Notes: generated from the sequence alone by a model not told the origin. A stretch of 64,000 nt of DNA from Sphingomonas oligoaromativorans (GCF_011762195.1 NZ_JAASQK010000001.1:310001-374000); one strand, 5' to 3'. Shown: positions 1 through 8,440, counted from the stretch's first letter. Program-made: numbers and translations.

Positions 1-315
1 GTCGCTGTCGCTCATCGTGCCGTTGGAGGCCTGGAGCATCAGCGTCTTGGCCTGCACCAGCGCGTTCTGCACGCCGCTCAGATTGGTATCGAGCAGCGAG
101 GTGATCGCCTGACCCTGCTTGACGTTGGTGGAATAGACGGTCTCGTCGGCCTGCTGGCGCCCGATCTGCGCGATGCGGGCGGCGGCCTGCGGATCGTCGG
201 AGGCGACATGCACCTGGATGCCCGACGAGATATTCGTCTGGAGCTGGGCGATCTGGGATTCGAGCGCCTGCTGCCGCGCGATCTCCGACTGGAGGCTGTA
301 CTGGGTGTTGAGCAT
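1..315 (-). CDS. flgL: Flagellar hook-associated protein 3 FlgL, N-terminal part only
   Basis: Only the first 105 codons are in the window; the gene continues past the left edge. The start MLNTQYSLQSEI and the stretch with SGIQVHVASDDPQAAARI match the flagellin-like N-terminal helix of FlgL, which forms the second hook-filament junction layer outside the cell. It begins 12 bases after the flgK stop and is the last visible gene of the flgB operon, as expected for FlgL. The identification rests on the N-terminal motif plus synteny. Confidence 0.9.
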   Translation of the reverse strand, partial: MLNTQYSLQSEIARQQALESQIAQLQTNISSGIQVHVASDDPQAAARIAQIGRQQADETVYSTNVKQGQAITSLLDTNLSGVQNALVQAKTLMLQASNGTMSDSD

Positions 316-327
316 CGTTCAAATCCC

Positions 328-1692
328 TCAGAACAGATCGAAGATCGACTGCATGGTATCCTTGGCGACCTGGATCACCTTGGCGGCGCCGCTATAGGCC
401 TGCTGATAGCGGATCATCTCGCCGGCCTCCGTGTTGAGGTCGACGCCGGTCAGGGAGTCCCGCGCGGCGAAGGCGGAGTTGCTGGCCGCCGCCGTGGCGG
501 TGTTCTCGGACTGGGCGGCCGAGACCATCTGGCCCTGATCGGTAATCATGCCGGCCCACGTCTTTTCGAGGCCGCTGTCTCCGCGCAGGGACGAGAGGTT
601 GAGCAGATTGCCGTTGCTGGCGGTCGACGACGCGGCGGCGATCGCGCTCGGATCGTTGGTGGTGAGCGTGATCGAGGCGGCGTCGGTGCCGCTCAGCAGG
701 GGCACGCCCGCCGTGCCGGCCGGGTTCAGGCCGGCGGCCTGCCAGTCGTTCACCGACTTCACGAAATCGGTGGCCATCTTGTTGAGCGAATTGCGCCGGT
801 CCGTGACGGTCTGCGCGCTCTCCACCAGGCCGCCCAGCTCGCCGCCTGGCGCGGCGATCGCCTGCGGCTTGCCGGCGGTGACGGCGGAAAGCTGGAGCGC
901 GCCATTGTCGCCCTGTTCGAGCATGAAGCGCGTGCCCGGCAATTGCGAGCTGCTGTTGCCGATGCTGGCGGTGAGCTGGATGCTGCTCGCATTGGCGAGC
1001 GTGACGGTGGCGACGCCGCTGTCGTCGAGCTTCACGTTGATGCCGATCTGGCTCGACAGATCGTCGAGGATGCGGTCGCGCTGGTCCATCAGGTCGGCCT
1101 GTGCCGAGGAGCCGGCCACCTGATGGTTGAGCGAGGCGTTCACCTTGTCGAGCGCGTCGAGATCGGAGTTGACCGTCTGCACGCTGGTCTGCGCGGCGGT
1201 GGCGATGCCGGCGGAGGTCTGCGCGAGCGCGTTCGCGGTGGTGTTGAAGGCCGAGGCGGTCTGGTTCAGCGCGTTCAGGAAGGCCTGACGGTTGCCGGTG
1301 TTGCCGGCATCTGCGGCGAGGGCGTTGCCCGCGCTGAAGAAGGCCGTCGCGCTCTGGCCGACGCCGGTGGCGGTGTCGTTGAGCGCGCTTTCCGCATTGC
1401 CGAGCCAGGTGGCGCGCGCGTCGGCGCGGCCGGCCTCGCCGGCGGCCGTGCGGGCGACCGCCGCCTGATAATCGTTCCATGACCGCGTGACGGCCACAGT
1501 CGACACGCCGCTGAACTCGGGACGGCTGGTGAAATAGAGGCTCGTCGCGTTGGCAGACGTGTTCTGCGCGAACGTCACCGAGCGGCGCGTATAGCCCGGC
1601 GTGCTCGCGTTGGTGACGTTGTTGCCGATCGCCGACAGCATGTTGCTGTAGGCGGCGACGCCCGAGGCGCCGATCCCGAGGAGGTCGCTCAT
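328..1692 (-). CDS. flgK: Flagellar hook-associated protein 1 FlgK
   Basis: FlgK is the first hook-filament junction protein, exported through the flagellar type III apparatus. The 454-residue product has the N-terminal rod/hook signature GNNVTNASTPGYTRR near residues 23-37. It also has the C-terminal D0 helix with MIRYQQAYSGAAKVIQVAKDT, which is very typical of FlgK. It is shorter than the enterobacterial protein (about 547 residues), so the exposed D2/D3 region is reduced. Its start overlaps the flgJ stop by four bases, implying translational coupling. Confidence 0.96.
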   Translation of the reverse strand: MSDLLGIGASGVAAYSNMLSAIGNNVTNASTPGYTRRSVTFAQNTSANATSLYFTSRPEFSGVSTVAVTRSWNDYQAAVARTAAGEAGRADARATWLGNAESALNDTATGVGQSATAFFSAGNALAADAGNTGNRQAFLNALNQTASAFNTTANALAQTSAGIATAAQTSVQTVNSDLDALDKVNASLNHQVAGSSAQADLMDQRDRILDDLSSQIGINVKLDDSGVATVTLANASSIQLTASIGNSSSQLPGTRFMLEQGDNGALQLSAVTAGKPQAIAAPGGELGGLVESAQTVTDRRNSLNKMATDFVKSVNDWQAAGLNPAGTAGVPLLSGTDAASITLTTNDPSAIAAASSTASNGNLLNLSSLRGDSGLEKTWAGMITDQGQMVSAAQSENTATAAASNSAFAARDSLTGVDLNTEAGEMIRYQQAYSGAAKVIQVAKDTMQSIFDLF

Positions 1693-2003
1693 GCCTTGGC
1701 TCCGCTGGTGGCCGCCGTCCCGCTTTCATGCTCGACGATCGGGGTCATCTGCTTGATGAGCATGTCGGCGATGCCGAGCACGCCCTTCTGCGACATGGAA
1801 TCGGCCAGCTTGGAATCGGCCATGTCGCGGAACTGGTTCGACGCGTCGCTGTCCAGCATCCCGTCGCCGAGGCCGGCCTGGCGCATCGCGCCGATCATCT
1901 GGCGCAGGAACACGGCCTCGAACGCCTGCGCGGCCGACTTCAGCTTCGCTGCCTTCGGGTCCGTCGTGGCGGTCGTGGCGGTGGTGGTGACTGACTGGAT
2001 CAT
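1689..2003 (-). CDS. flgJ: FlgJ, rod-binding domain only
   Basis: A 104-residue protein with the FlgJ N-terminal rod-binding region (AAQAFEAVFLRQMIGAMRQAG, then FRDMADSKLADSMSQKG near residues 59-75). In enterobacteria FlgJ carries a C-terminal muramidase that opens the peptidoglycan for the rod; that domain is absent here. The missing activity is probably supplied by the separate lytic transglycosylase gene at 10906. Single-domain FlgJ is common in alphaproteobacteria. It overlaps both flgK and flgI by four bases. Confidence 0.93.
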   Translation of the reverse strand: MIQSVTTTATTATTDPKAAKLKSAAQAFEAVFLRQMIGAMRQAGLGDGMLDSDASNQFRDMADSKLADSMSQKGVLGIADMLIKQMTPIVEHESGTAATSGAKA

Positions 2004-3094
2004 AGGATGATCAAATCCGCTTTCATGGCGCCGGCTTGCTTCAGCGCTTCGAGGATGGCGACGAGGTCGGCGGGCGAGGCTCCGATGGCGTTCACCGCTT
2101 TCACGATGTCGGCCAGGTTGGCGCCCTGGAACTGGAAGGCTGGCGACGACTTCTCCTCCACCGAGATCGCGCTGTTCGGCGTCACCACGGTCTGGCCGCC
2201 GGAGAAGGGCGCGGGCTGCGACACCTGCGGCTTCTCGTCGACCTTCACGGTCAGCTTGCCATGGCTGACGGCGGCCGGCGCGATACGGACCGCACCATTG
2301 ATAACGACCGTTCCCGTCCGGGCATTAACAACCACGCGCGCGGGGGCGTCTGCGGGGGTGACGTTGAGGTCTTCGATCTGGGCCATCAGCGCGGTGCGGC
2401 TCTCGGCGCCCTGCGGGGCGGAGACGGCGACCGTCTCGGCGTCGATCGCCTGCGCGCGGCCGGGGCCGATCGCCTGATTGATCGCCATCGCGACACGCTG
2501 GACGGTGGTGAGGTCCGCCTCGGAGAGGTTGAAGTTGATGGTGGGCGAGGTGGCGAAGCCGGCGTCGACCGAGCGTTCCACCGTCGCACCGCCGGGGATG
2601 CGGCCGGCGGTCGGCACGTTGACGACGACGTTCGAGCCGTCCGCCGCCGAGACGCCGAGCCCGCCGACGGCGAGGTTGCCCTGCGCCATTGCATAGATCT
2701 GGCCGTCGGCGCCGACCATCGGCGCCATCACCAGCGTGCCGCCGCGCAAGGACTTGGCCTTGCCGAGCGCGGACACGGTGATGTCCAGCGTCTGGCCGGG
2801 CTTGGCGAAGGCGGGCAGGTCGGCGGTGATGAGCACGGCGGCCGCGTTCTTGGTGGCCGGGTTCACGCCCGGCGGAATCTGGAGGCCGAAGCGCGAGGCC
2901 ACGCCCTTCATCGCCTGCGTGGCATATTCGAGGCTGTCGTCACCCGTGCCGGACAGGCCGACGACGATGCCGTAGCCGGTGAGCTGGTTGGTGCGCAGCC
3001 CTTGCCAGGTGCCGAGATCCTTGATCCGGTCGGCATGGGCGGGCGCGGCGGCGAAGCCGACCAGCGCTGCGAAGAGGAGGAAGAGGCGCTTCAC
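2000..3094 (-). CDS. flgI: Flagellar P-ring protein FlgI
   Basis: FlgI forms the periplasmic P ring around the rod. The 364-residue product starts with a Sec signal peptide (MKRLFLLFAALVGFAAAPAHA, likely cleaved after AHA). It continues with RIKDLGTWQGLRTNQLTGYGIVVGL, the strongly conserved FlgI beginning. Length is normal. It sits between flgH and flgJ; FlgA, encoded at 9672, is the expected periplasmic chaperone for its assembly. Confidence 0.98.
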   Translation of the reverse strand: MKRLFLLFAALVGFAAAPAHADRIKDLGTWQGLRTNQLTGYGIVVGLSGTGDDSLEYATQAMKGVASRFGLQIPPGVNPATKNAAAVLITADLPAFAKPGQTLDITVSALGKAKSLRGGTLVMAPMVGADGQIYAMAQGNLAVGGLGVSAADGSNVVVNVPTAGRIPGGATVERSVDAGFATSPTINFNLSEADLTTVQRVAMAINQAIGPGRAQAIDAETVAVSAPQGAESRTALMAQIEDLNVTPADAPARVVVNARTGTVVINGAVRIAPAAVSHGKLTVKVDEKPQVSQPAPFSGGQTVVTPNSAISVEEKSSPAFQFQGANLADIVKAVNAIGASPADLVAILEALKQAGAMKADLIIL

Positions 3095-3103
3095 GTCAGA
3101 TCC

Positions 3104-3799
3104 TCAGAACGGGCTGATGCGCGAGAAGAAGCGGCCGAGCCAGCCCTGCGAGCTGGCGCGCGCGATCTCGCCCTTGCCGGTGTAGGTGATGCGGGCATCG
3201 GCCACGCGGGTGGACAATACGCTGTTGGTGGAGTCGATGTCGGTCGAGCGGACGATGCCGCTGATCTGGATCGTCTCGTCGCCGCGATTGAGCGTCAGAT
3301 GCTTCTCGCCGCGCAGCAGATAGGTGCCGTTCGGATAGATCTGCGCGATCGTGACGGTGATGGCGCCGGTGAGCTGGTTGGACTGCGAGGCCTGCCCCTT
3401 GCCGGCGAAGGTGCTGCTGGCGCCGGTCTGCGTGTCGCTCGCTTTGAAGAAGGAGAGCGGGCCGGTCGGCGGCGGCTGGATGCCGATGCTGCCCGAACGA
3501 TCGGTCGAGGCCGAGTTGGTCTTCTGGGCCTGCGTGCTCTCGACGAGCACGATCGTGACGAGATCGCCCACCATCGCGGCGCGCGCGCCCGACGTCAGCG
3601 GGGCATAGCCCATCGACGCCTGGAAGATCGCGCCGTTGGCGACCGGCGTCGGCATCGGCGTGGAGAGCGTCGGCGCATATTCGCTGATCTTCGGCTTCTT
3701 GTCCTTGTGCGCCACGGCCGGGGCCGCGACGAGCACGAGGGCCAGCGCCGTGCAGGAAGCGCGAAGGGTGGGGGTGAGCGTCACGGTTGCGCCGATCAC
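3104..3799 (-). CDS. flgH: Flagellar L-ring protein FlgH, no obvious lipobox
   Basis: FlgH forms the outer-membrane L ring. The 231-residue product has typical family blocks, including GDLVTIVLVESTQAQK in the middle and LRGEKHLTLNRGDETIQISGIVRSTDI. Most FlgH proteins are lipoproteins with an LxxC lipobox. Here the only early Cys lies before the hydrophobic core (LRASCTALALVLVAAPAVA), so the leader reads as an ordinary signal peptidase I signal cleaved after AVA. The start overlaps flgG by four bases. The identity is secure; the lack of a lipid anchor is my inference. Confidence 0.95.
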   Translation of the reverse strand: MIGATVTLTPTLRASCTALALVLVAAPAVAHKDKKPKISEYAPTLSTPMPTPVANGAIFQASMGYAPLTSGARAAMVGDLVTIVLVESTQAQKTNSASTDRSGSIGIQPPPTGPLSFFKASDTQTGASSTFAGKGQASQSNQLTGAITVTIAQIYPNGTYLLRGEKHLTLNRGDETIQISGIVRSTDIDSTNSVLSTRVADARITYTGKGEIARASSQGWLGRFFSRISPF

Positions 3800-4587
3800 A
3801 TGTTCTGGTTGGCGAACTGGAGCATCTCGTCCGTCGCCTTAATCATCTTGGAATTCACCTCGTAGGCGCGCTGGGTCTCGATCATGTCGACCAGCTCCTG
3901 CGTGACGTCGACGTTGGATGCTTCGAGCGAGCCCTGCGTGAGCGTGCCGCGGCCGTCCACGCCGGCATCGCCGAGCTGAGGCGTGCCCGACGCCTGCGTC
4001 TCGACGAGCAGGTTGTTGCCGATCGCCTGAAGGCCGGTCGGATTGACGAAGCTGGCGAGCTGGATCTTGCCCAGCTCGGTCGGCTGCGCGGAGTTGCTGG
4101 AGGAGGTGGCGGTCACGGTGCCGTCGGCGCCGATCACCACCTTGTCCACGCCTTCCGGCACCTGGATGTTCGGGATCAGCGGGCGGCCGTCCGCGGTCGT
4201 CACCTGGCCTTCCGGCGACAGCGTGAAGCTGCCGTCGCGGGTGTAGGCGATGGTGCCGTCGGGCTGCTCGATCTGGAAGAAGCCGGCGCCGTTAATCATG
4301 AGATCGTATGTGCCGCCGGTCTGCTGGGTCGCGCCCTGCGTGTCGGTGCGCGACGTGCCGGTGATCTGCACGCCGCCGCCCAGCGCCATGCCCTGCGTGT
4401 ACTTGTCGTCGCCCGACGAGGTCGCGCCCGGTGCCGTCAGATACTGGTAGGCCAGCGTCTGGAAGTTCGCACGGTCGCGCTTGAAGCCCGTCGTGTTCAC
4501 GTTCGAGATGTTGTTCGCGATGACCTGCATACGCTCCTGCTGAGCGTCGAGGCCGGTGCGGGCGACATGGAGGGCGGCGTTCGTCAT
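3796..4587 (-). CDS. flgG: Flagellar distal rod protein FlgG
   Basis: FlgG builds the distal rod. The product is 263 residues, about the standard 260. It has the N-terminal rod motif VIANNISNVNTTGFKRDRANF near residues 22-42 and the C-terminal helix VDMIETQRAYEVNSKMIKATDEMLQ. The middle carries TYDLMINGAGFFQI, the usual FlgG/FlgF/FlgE core motif. It lies in canonical order between flgF and flgH. Confidence 0.98.
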   Translation of the reverse strand: MTNAALHVARTGLDAQQERMQVIANNISNVNTTGFKRDRANFQTLAYQYLTAPGATSSGDDKYTQGMALGGGVQITGTSRTDTQGATQQTGGTYDLMINGAGFFQIEQPDGTIAYTRDGSFTLSPEGQVTTADGRPLIPNIQVPEGVDKVVIGADGTVTATSSSNSAQPTELGKIQLASFVNPTGLQAIGNNLLVETQASGTPQLGDAGVDGRGTLTQGSLEASNVDVTQELVDMIETQRAYEVNSKMIKATDEMLQFANQNM

Positions 4588-4622
4588 GGTCGTCTATCCT
4601 TGTTCAGGCCGGCGGCGGCCGA

Positions 4623-5372
4623 TCAGTCCTGCACGTTCATCAGCTCGGCGGAGGAGGTATCCATCTCCTTCGCGCCGGAGAGCATCTTCACCTGGGTTTC
4701 CCAGGCGCGGCTCGCATCGATCATGTCGGTCAGCGTCTTGGTGACGTTCACGTTCGAGCCTTCGAGCGCGCCGGAGGTGACGCGCGCATTGGGATCGGAG
4801 GGCAGGGCGCCGTTGTTGGCGACGTGGAAGAGCCCGTCCTCGCCCTTCGCGATCTGGGAGCCCGTCGCGGAGACGAGCTTCAGATGATCGGTCTGCACCG
4901 GGTTCGCCGGATCGCCGCCCTGCGGCACGATCCAGATCACGCCGGTCTTGTCGATGGTGACCTTGTCGGCCGGCGGCAGCGTGATCGGGCCGCTGTCGCC
5001 CATCACCGGCAGACCGTCGCCGGTGGTGAGCAGGCCGCTCTGCGAGACCTGAAGGTCTCCGCGGCGGGTATAGGCCTCGGTGCCGTCCTTGGCCTGGACG
5101 CCGAGCAGCGCCTCCCCATCGAGCGAGATGTCGAGATCCCGCCCGGTGGAGACGCTGGCGCCGGCGGCCATGTCGGGGCTGTCCTTGCTGTCGGCCGCCT
5201 GGGCGCGCGCGGTGACGGCGCCGTCGCCCGTGCCCAGATACACCGCCTCGCTGTTGGTGAGATCGCCCCGGAAGCCGACGGTGTTGACGTTGGCGAGGTT
5301 GTTCGCCGTCATCGCCTGCTTCTGCATCAGGGTGCGCATCGCCGAAAGCGAGGTGTAGATCAGCCGATCCAT
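4623..5372 (-). CDS. flgF: Flagellar proximal rod protein FlgF
   Basis: FlgF is a proximal rod subunit. The 249-residue protein starts MDRLIYTSLSAMRTLMQKQAMTANNLANVNTVGFRGDL, the typical FlgF head. The C-terminal helix TDMIDASRAWETQVKMLSGAKEMD is the rod-protein coiled-coil end. The gene follows flgE after 33 bases and precedes flgG after 35 bases. All are on the same strand and presumably cotranscribed from the sigma-54 promoter ahead of flgB. Confidence 0.97.
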   Translation of the reverse strand: MDRLIYTSLSAMRTLMQKQAMTANNLANVNTVGFRGDLTNSEAVYLGTGDGAVTARAQAADSKDSPDMAAGASVSTGRDLDISLDGEALLGVQAKDGTEAYTRRGDLQVSQSGLLTTGDGLPVMGDSGPITLPPADKVTIDKTGVIWIVPQGGDPANPVQTDHLKLVSATGSQIAKGEDGLFHVANNGALPSDPNARVTSGALEGSNVNVTKTLTDMIDASRAWETQVKMLSGAKEMDTSSAELMNVQD

Positions 5373-5405
5373 CGTTTCAGTCCCGTGCCTGTCCCGCCGC
5401 CATCA

Positions 5406-6719
5406 TCACTGCATGTTGAGGATGGAGGAGATCATCTGCTTGTCGGTGTCGATCGCCTTGGCGTTCGCCTGGAAATCGCGCTGCGCCGAGATCAGGTTGA
5501 CCAGCTCGGTGGTGAGATCGACGTTCGACATCTCCAGCTCGCCCGACGAGATGGTGCCGCGCCCGTCGCTGCCGGCCTCGCCGATCTCGGGGTCGCCGCT
5601 GGTGCCGGACGCCGTCCAGGTGGTGTTGCCGACCTGGTGCAGGCCCGACGGATTGTTGAAGTTGGCGACCGCGATCTTGCCGAGCGCGATGGTCGAGCCG
5701 TCCGAATAGGAGGCGGTGACCAGGCCCTTCTCGTCGATCGCGAGGGTGGAGAATTTGCCGGTGGTCGAGCCGTCCTGATAGGAGGAGACGGCCGAGAAGG
5801 CGTAGGCGCCCTGCTTGGTGGCGCTGCCATAGTCGACGCTGATCGTCAGCGGCGCGACGGCGCCCGTCGGCGAGACCGAGTCATAGGCGGTGTTCGACGG
5901 GTTCGGGGCGGTCATGACGCCGTTCTCGTCGAAGGTGAGCTTCAGCGGCGTGTCGGCCGGCGTGGCGCCGGCGGGGAAGACTTCCTTGTCGCCGACATAC
6001 ATGTGGGCGGTCCAGTCGCTCGTCGTGGTCGAGCCGTCGGCGGCGGGCGCCGTGTCGCGGACATAATAGACCGTCGCCGGGATCGCGTTGCCGGCCGAGT
6101 CATAGACCGTCATCGACGTCGCGTTGTTGTAGCTGTTCGGATCCTTCGGATCGAACTTGTAGGGTTCCGACGCTGTGTAGACCGAACGGTCCGCCGGCAG
6201 GTCGGCATCCGACGGGAAGGTCATCGACAGGTCCATCTGGCTGGTCGCCTTGGGGCTGCCGTTGGTCGCCGGGATATGGAGGCTCTGGAGCGCGCCGAGG
6301 CCGGTGGCCGTCACGTTGCCGAGCGGATCGACCGGCAGCACCTGCACATTGTTGCCGTTGGAATCGACCACGTCGCCGTTGCCGAGCGGGCTGAAGCTGC
6401 CGTTGCGGGTGTAGCTCACCTGCGCGCCGGTGCCGGCCGACTTGGTGATGAAGAAGCCGCCGCCCGAGAGCATCAGGTCGAGCGTCTGGCTGGTCGTCTC
6501 CTGCGAGCCCTGCGAGAATTGCTGGGTGACGCCCTTGAGCTTGGTGCCCGAGCCGATCACCGAGGACGCCGCCTGCTGCGGCGAGGACGAGATCAGGTCG
6601 CCGAACTGCGCGTAGCTCGCCTTGAAGCCGACCGTGCCGACATTGGCGATGTTGTTCGACGTCACGTTGAGGTTGGTCTGGGCAGCGTTGAGGCCCGAGA
6701 GCGAGGTGTAGAAGGACAT
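5406..6719 (-). CDS. flgE: Flagellar hook protein FlgE
   Basis: FlgE polymerises into the universal-joint hook. The 437-residue product begins MSFYTSLSGLNAAQTNLNVTSNNIANVGTVGFK, the classic hook start. It has LMLSGGGFFITKSAG near residue 83 and ends with VDLTTELVNLISAQRDFQANAKAIDTDKQM. Length is within the family range (about 400-430). It depends on the FlgD cap encoded upstream and on FliK (23382) for length control. Confidence 0.98.
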   Translation of the reverse strand: MSFYTSLSGLNAAQTNLNVTSNNIANVGTVGFKASYAQFGDLISSSPQQAASSVIGSGTKLKGVTQQFSQGSQETTSQTLDLMLSGGGFFITKSAGTGAQVSYTRNGSFSPLGNGDVVDSNGNNVQVLPVDPLGNVTATGLGALQSLHIPATNGSPKATSQMDLSMTFPSDADLPADRSVYTASEPYKFDPKDPNSYNNATSMTVYDSAGNAIPATVYYVRDTAPAADGSTTTSDWTAHMYVGDKEVFPAGATPADTPLKLTFDENGVMTAPNPSNTAYDSVSPTGAVAPLTISVDYGSATKQGAYAFSAVSSYQDGSTTGKFSTLAIDEKGLVTASYSDGSTIALGKIAVANFNNPSGLHQVGNTTWTASGTSGDPEIGEAGSDGRGTISSGELEMSNVDLTTELVNLISAQRDFQANAKAIDTDKQMISSILNMQ

Positions 6720-6747
6720 GGGATCAGCTCCTCAGTCGTAAAAGGGA

Positions 6748-7422
6748 TCAGGAGAGGCTCAGCACGTCGGCGGGAGCGACGGTGCCGAGCGAGGTGGAGA
6801 TCTGCGCGGCGCTGCCGCCGGCGGGCGACTGGACGCCCGTCACCGTTGCCCACACGGCGGTCGCGGGCGCGGTCTGGCCCGAAGCGGTGGCGGCGGAGAC
6901 CACGACCTTGAGCGGGCCGGTGGAGGCGGTGCCGTCGGGCAGCTTGCCGTCCCACGAGAAATCCACCACGCCGGCCTTCTGGCCGTTGTAGGTCTTGGAC
7001 CAGACCGTGTTGCCATTGGCATCGACGAGGCTGAGGTTCATGCTCGTCGCGTCGTCGGAAAGCGCGATCTCGCCGCCGTAGCTGCCGTCGGACAGAGGCT
7101 GGGCGGTGGAGGATTCCACCAGCGCCTTCTTGCCGATCCAGCTCGCCGCGTCGCCGATCCGGTTGCCGGTCAGCTCGGTGGTCATGTCCTTCAGCGACTG
7201 GTTCATCTCGGTGATGCCCGAGACGGTCGACATCTCGGTGAGCTGCTGCACCATGGTGCTCGTGTCCATCGGCGCGGTCGGATCCTGCTGCGTCATCTGG
7301 GTGGTGAGCAGCTTCAGGAAACCCGCCTGGTCGATGCCCGAACTCGCCGTGGAGGCGGCCGCCGCGGGCGGGGTGATGCTCGCGAACGGATTGGTGCTGG
7401 TGGTGCTGGTGGTGCTGGTCAT
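6748..7422 (-). CDS. flgD: Hook-capping protein FlgD
   Basis: FlgD is the scaffold cap for hook assembly. The 224-residue product has the conserved secretion/cap motif FLKLLTTQMTQQDPTAPMDTS near residues 32-52 and a tail of the FlgD Ig/tudor type. The first codons after ATG are three near-identical ACC/AGC blocks (TSTTSTTSTN), a small in-frame tandem repeat. Its start overlaps the flgC stop by four bases. Confidence 0.95.
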   Translation of the reverse strand: MTSTTSTTSTNPFASITPPAAAASTASSGIDQAGFLKLLTTQMTQQDPTAPMDTSTMVQQLTEMSTVSGITEMNQSLKDMTTELTGNRIGDAASWIGKKALVESSTAQPLSDGSYGGEIALSDDATSMNLSLVDANGNTVWSKTYNGQKAGVVDFSWDGKLPDGTASTGPLKVVVSAATASGQTAPATAVWATVTGVQSPAGGSAAQISTSLGTVAPADVLSLS

Positions 7423-7823
7423 TTTTCGATCCGCAGAGTGTCGAGGGTCAGCGTCTTGGCGGTCTGCATGACCTGGACGTTGTTCTGGTACTGGCGCTGG
7501 GTGTCGATCATATCGACCAGCTCCGCCGCGCTATCGACGCCCGCATCCCAGACGTCGCCATTCTTGTCGGCGAGCGGGTTGGACGGATCGTGGCGGCGGG
7601 TCGGCTCGGTGTTCGACTGGACGACCTGGTCGACGCGCACGGTCGACACGCCCGGCGCGTCGGACACCTGCGAGAACACCGGCTTCAGCGCGCGGAACGC
7701 GCCTTCCTTGGTGGTCGAGACGGTACCGGCATTGGCCATGTTCGACGCGACCGTGTTGAGACGCACGACCTGCGCGGACATCGCCCGGCTGGCGATGTCG
7801 AAGACCGACATGGAGCCGCTCAT
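7419..7823 (-). CDS. flgC: Flagellar proximal rod protein FlgC
   Basis: FlgC is a proximal rod subunit of about 134 residues, exactly the usual size. The N-terminal helix MSVFDIASRAMSAQVVRLNTVASNMANAGTVS carries the rod motif (N-x-AN). The C-terminus VDMIDTQRQYQNNVQVMQTAKTLTLDTLRI is characteristic. The start overlaps the flgB stop by one base, so the two small rod proteins are translationally linked. Confidence 0.97.
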   Translation of the reverse strand: MSGSMSVFDIASRAMSAQVVRLNTVASNMANAGTVSTTKEGAFRALKPVFSQVSDAPGVSTVRVDQVVQSNTEPTRRHDPSNPLADKNGDVWDAGVDSAAELVDMIDTQRQYQNNVQVMQTAKTLTLDTLRIEK

Positions 7824-8182
7824 CAGCTATCTCCCTTGAGCGCCTGCATCACCGTGTCGACACGGCCCTGCAGGAAGGTGAGCGTCGCCTTGTAGGCGAC
7901 GGCGTTCTCGGCGAACTTGGTCTGCTCGACCGGCAGCTCGACGGTGTTGCCATCGATCGACGCCTGGACGGGCACGCGATAGCCGAGCGCATCCTGAGCG
8001 GCATCCGAGGTGGACTGGGCGTTCGTGCCGGTCGCACTGTCGAGCGCCTTGGCGAAATCGAAGTCGCGCGCCTTGAAGCCGGGGGTGGCGGCGTTGGCGA
8101 TGTTCGAGGCGAGCATCGCCATGCGCTGGGACCGAAGCTCCAGCGCGGCGCCATGGATGCCGAAGAGTGCATCGTTGCTCAT
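7823..8182 (-). CDS. flgB: Flagellar proximal rod protein FlgB
   Basis: FlgB is the first rod subunit to leave the export gate. The 119-residue product has MAMLASNIANAATPGFKARDFDF near residues 17-39, the FlgB rod motif. It ends with a helix ATLTFLQGRVDTVMQALKGDS. It heads the flgB-L operon. A perfect sigma-54 promoter lies about 90 bases upstream, giving a predicted leader of about 80 bases. Confidence 0.97.
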   Translation of the reverse strand: MSNDALFGIHGAALELRSQRMAMLASNIANAATPGFKARDFDFAKALDSATGTNAQSTSDAAQDALGYRVPVQASIDGNTVELPVEQTKFAENAVAYKATLTFLQGRVDTVMQALKGDS

Positions 8183-8273
8183 GAGATTTCTTTCGTCCCA
8201 CCTCTAAACTTTCGCCCCGAGCGGCCGTCCTTGGGATTGAAAGGCCCGACCACGAGGGTTCGTCCATGCTTGA

Positions 8274-8289
8274 TGCAATGGGCGTGCCA
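8274..8289 (-). promoter_or_regulatory. Sigma-54 promoter of the flgB operon
   Basis: On the minus strand this reads TGGCACG-CCCA-TTGCA, a full match to the sigma-54 consensus with GG and GC ten bases apart. Transcription should start near 8263. It points into flgB, and two palindromes lie 54-88 bases upstream at enhancer distance. Confidence 0.92.
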
Positions 8290-8342
8290 ACTCGCCGGAG
8301 CCATCGGGAGGCCGGGACTTTCCGGGCAATGACGACAGGGGC

Positions 8343-8377
8343 GGCAAGCCTTTGCCGGCAGGCGGCAAATTTTTGCC
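8343..8377. promoter_or_regulatory. Tandem 14-bp palindromes, likely enhancer for the sigma-54 activator
   Basis: Two copies of GGCAA-N4-TTGCC lie at 8343-8356 and 8364-8377. Their starts are exactly 21 bases apart, about two helical turns, so both face the same side of the DNA. They lie in the divergent flgB/motA gap, 80-114 bases upstream of the predicted flgB start site. That is a classic position for binding of a bacterial enhancer-binding protein. The FlbD-like activator at 16588 is the obvious candidate; the Caulobacter ftr elements are a likely analogue from memory. Confidence 0.6.
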
Positions 8378-8440
8378 GGTCGCTTTGCCGTGCCTCGGTG
8401 CGACGGGCGGGGCATCGGCTACAGGAAGGGGGCAGGGCCT

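Noticed and set aside
2036-3865. A 609-codon open frame on the plus strand, and similar long frames antisense to flgK (208-1482), flhA (11740-13848), nuoD/nuoE (46944-49262) and nuoL (55115-56674)
   Set aside because: They lie wholly opposite well-identified genes, have Arg/His/Asp-rich composition typical of the reverse frame of GC-rich codons, and contain no recognisable domain.
8205-8231. TAAA-N15-GCCGTCCT, a possible FliA promoter reading toward the motA-like gene
   Set aside because: The spacing fits but the -10 lacks both the GTCGTT core seen at flagellin and fliD and the ATAA end of the enterobacterial consensus; the leader would exceed 200 bases.
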